Below the pieces are notes generated by a model. It searched no databases and had not been told where the DNA came from. It saw nothing but the letters and a program-made list of their open reading frames with translations. The translations under genes and the position numbers were made by a program. A stretch of 18,895 nt of DNA from Anaerobacillus sp. (GTDB lineage Bacteria > Bacillota > Bacilli > Bacillales_H > Anaerobacillaceae), in NCBI GenBank assembly GCA_007120055.1, contig SKOL01000661.1, positions 1-18,895 of the forward strand, given 5' to 3'. Below, piece by piece: positions 14,703 to 18,895 of the stretch. Each line of letters starts with the position of its first letter. The stretch's first letter is position 1.

Positions 14703-16559
14703 TTATGATACATTTATAAAAATCCGATCTGCAGGGAATGTGATTTCAACGCAAGTTCCTTCTTCTGATCTAAAAGTCAAGTTTCCTTTAAACTCATTCG
14801 TAACAATAGCCTGGATAATAGACAGTCCTAAACTATTTAACTTATTTACGTCAAAGTTTCTCGGAAGTCCAATTCCATTATCTTTAACAGATAAGTAAAT
14901 AAGTTTATCCGTCCGTTTGCAGTGAATGTTAATCAAACCTTCTTCTTGCTCGCTAAAAGCGTATTTATAACAATTTATGACTAATTCATTAATAATTAAA
15001 GCAATAGAAGCTGCCTTACTATATGGGATAAATAAATTATCCAGCTCTAAATTGATAGTAATATTCGGATCAATATTATTAAACTTAATAATCGCTTCAA
15101 CGATATCTTTAACATTAATAATACTTCTCCCTAACTTATCTTTAGACAATAGATCATGAACTGCTGCAATACTTTTTACACGATAAATAATATTATCTAA
15201 TGTATCATCGATTGATTGATCTGGGTTTTTATGAACAAAGTTTTTTTGTAAAGTAACAAGGCCAACAATTGATTGAAGGTTATTTTTAATCCGATGATGA
15301 CTTTCCTGTAATAAGGCTGACCTTCCGAGTAATCTTGTCCCTTCAATTGCTATAGCAGCATGACGAGCAAAAGCAGAGAGATATTTTTTTTCATCTCTTG
15401 AATAAACATAATAATCATCATAAAAAATCTGTATGATCCCACTTACTTGAGACCTCACTAACACTGGAATACATATGAACGTTTTTACATTGCTGATACT
15501 TTCAAATAACGAATAGAACTCTCTATCATTTTGGTTTACATAATATATATCGTTTTGCTTTGCTATTTTTATTATAGCATCTTTTTTTAACCGTACTTGT
15601 GTCTCATTTTTGTTATTTATTTCAAAATTATCGATTACAGTCCAAGTAGTTTCATCAATTAAATTAATGGCGCCCCCATCAGCATGCATGACTTTAGTCA
15701 CTTCATTAGCTAGTAATAATAAAACATCTTTCAATTCATACTCAGAAGTTAAAAACTCAGCCGCTTTAAAAACAGCATCTAGAACATTTTTAATTTCGTT
15801 CTCTGTCTCTTTGTTATTTCCCTTGTAATTATAATCTTCTAATAGTTTTATTAGTTTTTGTGGATCTTCTTTTGCCATTTCGGCAGGCATTTCACCAGCA
15901 ATTTTCCCTTTATTATATATAGAAATATGGTCTGAAACCTTTAATGCTTCTTCCCACTGTTTAGTAATATAAATGATGCTTCCGCCTTCTTCTTTAAACT
16001 GTTTAATAATTTTATTTAATTTTAAAGCATTATTAACTGATAATCCTTCCATCGGTTCATGCATAACAATAATTTCTGGATTTTTTAAAAACGCACCAGA
16101 AATATTTACGATTCTTTTTTCTTCTAAAGATAATTTACTTACTTTTGTTTTAACATTAATGTTAAAATCTAGTTTTTCCAAAATACCTTTCGCTCTTTTT
16201 TTTAATTTCCCCCAATGAATAAATGGTAGAAAGCTCATTGTCGGCATATTTGTTAACGAGAGATTTTCCGCAACAGAGAAGTTATTAATTAATAGCGGTT
16301 TTTGATGCAACAATACTAATTTATTTTTTTTATCAAAAAGATTACCACTAACCCGCTCTCCTTTAAAGGTAATATCTCCATTAACATTTTGATTTTTGTG
16401 ATAATTTAATAAAGCTTCAATTAAATTTCTTTGGTCAGAACTACTTTTGACGATCACTGCATGAATCTCTTTACGTTCAAGGTTTAAATTAAAATTTTCA
16501 ATTTTCCCCTCTGAGCTGCTATATTTTAAATTTTTAATTTTAAAAATAAATTTCGACAA
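14703..16559 (-). CDS. Sensor histidine kinase with N-terminal pseudo-ABC ATPase domain
   Basis: A 618-residue soluble protein with no membrane segments. Residues 1-245 follow an RbsA-type (CUT2) ABC cassette, but its catalytic motifs are lost: the Walker A lysine is Q43 (KSSSDQRN replaces QNGAGKST), the signature is LSLEE instead of LSGGQ, the Walker B Asp is H167 (IIVMHEP) and the H-loop His is K200. The Q-loop Q86 and Walker B E168 remain. Residues about 255-410 are a GAF domain, 415-490 a HisKA_2 dimerisation domain with phosphoacceptor H422 in ESHHRIKNNLQS, and the rest a HATPase_c domain (INELVINCYKYAF, VKDNGIGLP, LGLSIIQAI). The start is TTG after AGGTGGG. It should phosphorylate the ANTAR regulator next to it. 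The dead ATPase domain probably senses rather than pumps; its ligand is unknown. Confidence 0.9.
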   Translation of the reverse strand: MSKFIFKIKNLKYSSSEGKIENFNLNLERKEIHAVIVKSSSDQRNLIEALLNYHKNQNVNGDITFKGERVSGNLFDKKNKLVLLHQKPLLINNFSVAENLSLTNMPTMSFLPFIHWGKLKKRAKGILEKLDFNINVKTKVSKLSLEEKRIVNISGAFLKNPEIIVMHEPMEGLSVNNALKLNKIIKQFKEEGGSIIYITKQWEEALKVSDHISIYNKGKIAGEMPAEMAKEDPQKLIKLLEDYNYKGNNKETENEIKNVLDAVFKAAEFLTSEYELKDVLLLLANEVTKVMHADGGAINLIDETTWTVIDNFEINNKNETQVRLKKDAIIKIAKQNDIYYVNQNDREFYSLFESISNVKTFICIPVLVRSQVSGIIQIFYDDYYVYSRDEKKYLSAFARHAAIAIEGTRLLGRSALLQESHHRIKNNLQSIVGLVTLQKNFVHKNPDQSIDDTLDNIIYRVKSIAAVHDLLSKDKLGRSIINVKDIVEAIIKFNNIDPNITINLELDNLFIPYSKAASIALIINELVINCYKYAFSEQEEGLINIHCKRTDKLIYLSVKDNGIGLPRNFDVNKLNSLGLSIIQAIVTNEFKGNLTFRSEEGTCVEITFPADRIFINVS

Positions 16560-16857
16560 AAGTCAGCACCCACCTGTTAAAAAATGAAGAATTTTATTTA
16601 TTTTACCACAAATAATTTTATTTTTTAATGACATCAATCACACTTTCAAGTTTTATTTACAACCTTAAACCTTCACAGATTTTTACCCGAGTCACAGCAT
16701 TGCACGGTTTTCAGTTATTAAAGAAAACTCGTAGACTGGTTAAAGCAGTGACGTCGTTGCACTTACACTAAACTTAAAAACTTCACAATATCGAACTAAT
16801 ATCACTACTAGAATTTTATGCTTTCCTGGTAAAAAAAAAAGCACAGCTAGTTACCTA
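16560..16857 (-). other. Gene-free, structured region upstream of the kinase
   Basis: These 298 nt hold no credible gene. On the minus strand several hairpins cluster in the middle: a stem of about 9 bp with a bulged A (UACGAGUUUUC / GAAAACCGUG), ACUG/CAGU with a 7-nt loop, and a 7-of-8 long-range pairing of GUCACUGC with GCUGUGAC that encloses them. Two imperfect repeats start GUGCAAYG. It may be the kinase 5' leader. I see no clear terminator or known riboswitch. Confidence 0.35.
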
Positions 16858-16887
16858 GAGGGCACTGAAAAAGTCCCTTTCAAACTC

Positions 16888-16931
16888 AAAAGCACCCTTT
16901 CCTTCATAAAATAGAAGGAAAGGGTGCTTTT
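16888..16931 (+). terminator. Terminator hairpin at the left end of the IS
   Basis: AAAAGCACCCTTTCCTTC at 16888-16905 and its exact complement at 16914-16931 form an 18-bp stem with an 8-nt loop, followed by T residues on the plus strand. It would stop outside transcription entering the transposase gene. Confidence 0.85.
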
Positions 16932-16974
16932 TTGTCGAATTATTTTATTAACAAATAAGAAGTGGGTGTTAACG

Positions 16975-18432
16975 ATGATTCCAAATCAACAAGCAATGAG
17001 TTTAAGTCCTTATATGGCACTATATGATATAATCGTGCCCAAAGATAACATGCTTCGAAAAATTAATGAACTTATTGATTTTTCCTTTGTATATAATGAA
17101 CTTAAGGACAATTATTGTCACGACAATGGAAGAAATGCTGTTCACCCAATTCGTATGTTTAAATATTTATTTCTAAAATCTATCCACGATTTATCGGATG
17201 TGGATATAGTAGAACGTTCAAAGTACGATATGTCGTTTAAGTACTTTTTAGATATGTCCCCTGAGGATGAAGTCATTGATCCTAGTTCTTTGACTAAGTT
17301 CCGTAAACTGCGTTTAAAGGATGTAAATCTTTTAGACTTACTTATAAATAAAACCGTAGAAATTGCGATTGAGAAGAAAATTATCAAAAGTAATTCTGTT
17401 ATCGTTGATGCGACCCACTCGAAGGCTCGATATAACCAAAAGTCTCCAAAAGAAATATTAATGGAAAAATCTAAGTTGCTTCGAAAAGCTATTTACCAAG
17501 TTGATGAAAATATGAAGGATCAATTTCCTTCCAAATCTAATACAGATGTACTTGAGGATGAAATTGTATATTGTCAGAAGCTTATGGAGGTAGTTGAAAA
17601 GAATGAAGTAATCCGTGAGTATCCCAAAGTAAAAGAAAAGGTGAATCTATTAAAAGAAACTCTCGAAGATATGAATGAACAGCTCCAAACATCCAATGAC
17701 CCTGATGCACGTGTCGGCCATAAGACAGCGGACTCTTCATTTTTTGGCTATAAAACACATCTTGCAATGAGTGAAGAAAGAATTATCACAGCTGCAGTTA
17801 TTACAACGGGAGAAAAAAATGATGGGAAGCATTTAGAAACTTTAGTTGAAAAAAGTAAAGGGGCTGGATTGGAAGTAAAAGCAATAATTGGTGATGCAGC
17901 GTATTCGGAAAAAGGAAATATTGAGTATGCTAATACGAATGAAATAGATTTAGTAGCTAAATTAAACCCCTCTGTAACACAAGGATTTCGCAAAAAAGAG
18001 GATGAGTTTGAATTTAATAAAGATGCGGGTATGTATGTTTGTAAGGCAGGTCATCTTGCAATAAGAAAAGCCAGAACTGGGAAAAAAGGCGTAGCTGCCA
18101 ATCAAGCTCATACCTACTACTTTGATATCGAAAAGTGTAAGCAATGCCCTTTTAAAGACGGGTGTTATAAGGAAGGGGCTAAAAGTAAAACTTATTCTGT
18201 CACGATTAAATCAGACATACACACAGAACAAATAAAGTTTCAAGAGAGCGACTATTTTAAAGAAAAGTCGAAAGAGCGTTACAAAATAGAAGCTAAAAAT
18301 AGTGAATTAAAACATAGACACGGGTACGATGTTGCAGAATCCTCGGGTCTAATTGGCATGCAACTGCAAGGGGCAATGGCTATTTTTACAGTGAATGTGA
18401 AAAGAATATTGACACTAATGAACAAAAAATAG
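16975..18432 (+). CDS. IS1182-family transposase
   Basis: A 485-residue DDE transposase with the IS1182/IS5-like layout. The N-terminal DUF772-type domain (NAVHPIRMFKYLFLKSIHDL, then DPSSLTKFRKLR) is followed by the catalytic core with D145 in VIVDATHSK, the second Asp in IIGDAAYSEKG and the Glu near KERYKIEAKNSELKHRHG. A cysteine-rich patch, CKQCPFKDGC, lies before the last catalytic residue, as in this family. The frame opens at 16924 inside the terminator stem, so the ATG at 16975 (MIPNQQAMSLSPYM) is the likely start; the GTGGGTG before it is a weak ribosome binding site. The gene appears intact, so the element may be active. Confidence 0.93.
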   Translation: MIPNQQAMSLSPYMALYDIIVPKDNMLRKINELIDFSFVYNELKDNYCHDNGRNAVHPIRMFKYLFLKSIHDLSDVDIVERSKYDMSFKYFLDMSPEDEVIDPSSLTKFRKLRLKDVNLLDLLINKTVEIAIEKKIIKSNSVIVDATHSKARYNQKSPKEILMEKSKLLRKAIYQVDENMKDQFPSKSNTDVLEDEIVYCQKLMEVVEKNEVIREYPKVKEKVNLLKETLEDMNEQLQTSNDPDARVGHKTADSSFFGYKTHLAMSEERIITAAVITTGEKNDGKHLETLVEKSKGAGLEVKAIIGDAAYSEKGNIEYANTNEIDLVAKLNPSVTQGFRKKEDEFEFNKDAGMYVCKAGHLAIRKARTGKKGVAANQAHTYYFDIEKCKQCPFKDGCYKEGAKSKTYSVTIKSDIHTEQIKFQESDYFKEKSKERYKIEAKNSELKHRHGYDVAESSGLIGMQLQGAMAIFTVNVKRILTLMNKK

Positions 18433-18455
18433 GGATACAAATTATCAAATAACAC

Positions 18456-18503
18456 AAAAAGACAGCTCCGAAATTCAAAATAATGAATTTGAGCTGTCTT
18501 TTT
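18456..18503 (+). terminator. Terminator after the transposase gene
   Basis: A 13-bp stem (AAAAAGACAGCTC / GAGCTGTCTTTTT) is extended by an inner 7-bp stem (AAATTCA / TGAATTT) and ends in T residues on the plus strand. It lies 24 nt after the transposase stop. A and T runs on both sides allow bidirectional action. Confidence 0.85.
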
Positions 18504-18587
18504 TACTCTGTTAATTTCTAAGACTTTTTAAAAACGTAAGTTTTTCAGTGGTCTCTTAAAAATGAGTATTTCTTTTAACTTAAAGGT

Positions 18588-18895
18588 TTAAGCCCACCAC
18601 ATCTCTGTTAATTTTTCTTTAAATAACGATTGCTTTAGCAATGTGATCGCTTTTTTTAATCCTTCATCAGTTGATGCGAGCATGTCTTCATGTTCAATAG
18701 ATAGAACGTAGTCATAACCAACTGCTCTTAGAGTACTGATGATATCTTTCCACATCTTTTCGTCATGGCCGTATCCAACTGATCTGAACGTCCAAGAACG
18801 ATCGAGGATCTCACTGTAGTGTTTCGTATCGAGTACTCCATTCACTTTTATATTTGCTTGGTCGAGATACGTATCTTTTGCATGGAAGTGATAAA
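18588..18895 (-). CDS. Sugar-phosphate isomerase/epimerase-like TIM-barrel protein (3' end only)
   Basis: The C-terminal 101 or so residues of a xylose-isomerase-like TIM-barrel (AP endonuclease 2) protein; the gene continues beyond the right edge, and no start lies in the window. The visible part begins around HFHAKDTYLDQANIK, in which the His of HAKD is a usual metal ligand, and includes SVGYGHDEKMWKDI and LSIEHED, where the Glu is the usual C-terminal metal ligand. These match family members that isomerise or epimerise sugars or inositol derivatives. Its substrate cannot be told. It lies 33 nt from the IS end, with the stop codon intact, so the insertion removed at most the downstream region. 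Confidence 0.85.
   Translation of the reverse strand, partial: YHFHAKDTYLDQANIKVNGVLDTKHYSEILDRSWTFRSVGYGHDEKMWKDIISTLRAVGYDYVLSIEHEDMLASTDEGLKKAITLLKQSLFKEKLTEMWWA

Larger units (their letters stand above)
16858..18555 (+). mobile_element. IS1182-family insertion sequence
   Basis: A single-transposase element of about 1.7 kb. Imperfect terminal inverted repeats are visible at 16858-16877 (GAGGGCACTGAAAAAGTCCC) and 18536-18555, whose complement reads GAGACCACTGAAAAACTTAC: 15 of 20 agree, with CACTGAAAAA exact. The exact outer boundary may differ by a few bases, and I find no clear target duplication. It lies between the kinase gene and the TIM-barrel gene, interrupting neither visible frame, and is opposite in orientation to its neighbours. 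It probably separates genes that were once adjacent. Confidence 0.8.

Noticed and set aside
14703..15450. Annotating the kinase gene as an ABC transporter ATPase.
   Set aside because: All ATP hydrolysis motifs of the N-terminal domain are lost, and the rest of the protein is GAF plus histidine kinase.
16848..18565. A target-site duplication flanking the IS.
   Set aside because: Sequences outside the terminal repeats (CTA on the left, TTA on the right) do not give a convincing direct repeat.

Overview
The window comes from a low-GC Gram-positive bacterium, most likely a Bacillaceae member. The L-arabinose genes closely follow Bacillus/Clostridium logic: araDAB, an AraR repressor of the GntR/LacI chimera type, AraR boxes close to ATTTGTACGTACAAAT, CcpA-type cre sites, AGGAGG ribosome binding sites and several TTG starts. 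A glycyl radical enzyme (GRE) and an ANTAR regulator point to an anaerobic or facultative lifestyle. An Anaerobacillus-like alkaliphile would fit, but that is a guess.

Layout, right to left along the mostly minus-strand transcription. (1) 18588-18895: the 3' end of a sugar-phosphate isomerase/epimerase-like TIM-barrel gene. (2) 16858-18555: an IS1182-family insertion sequence on the plus strand, with inverted ends and its own flanking terminator hairpins. (3) 14067-16559: an unusual two-component system. Its kinase has a degenerate CUT2-type ABC ATPase domain at the N-terminus, then GAF, HisKA_2 and HATPase domains; its partner is an ANTAR (RNA-binding antiterminator) response regulator. (4) 13764-14016: a gene-free cassette with a near-consensus promoter, a cre site, hairpins and a strong terminator, possibly a small RNA or attenuated leader. 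(5) 12412-13516: araR, broken by a 1-nt insertion. (6) 4447-11963: a probable six-gene operon behind an AraR box and a cre site. It encodes a CUT2 sugar ABC transporter (lipoprotein, double ATPase, permease), a GRE whose glycyl-radical domain is a separate 87-residue gene, and a radical SAM activase. (7) 237-4172: araD-araA-araB behind two AraR boxes. (8) 1-236: terminators.

How it may work together: AraR and CcpA control both the standard arabinose route (isomerase, kinase, 4-epimerase to xylulose-5-P) and a transporter plus split GRE. The GRE carries the Cys-x-Glu motif of radical dehydratases/lyases, not the Cys-Cys motif of pyruvate formate-lyase. I infer a radical elimination acting on arabinose or a related polyol or sugar, perhaps as an anaerobic branch or electron sink. 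The pseudo-ATPase kinase next door may sense a transporter or its substrate and act through RNA. The substrate, the kinase signal and the ANTAR RNA target cannot be read from the sequence.
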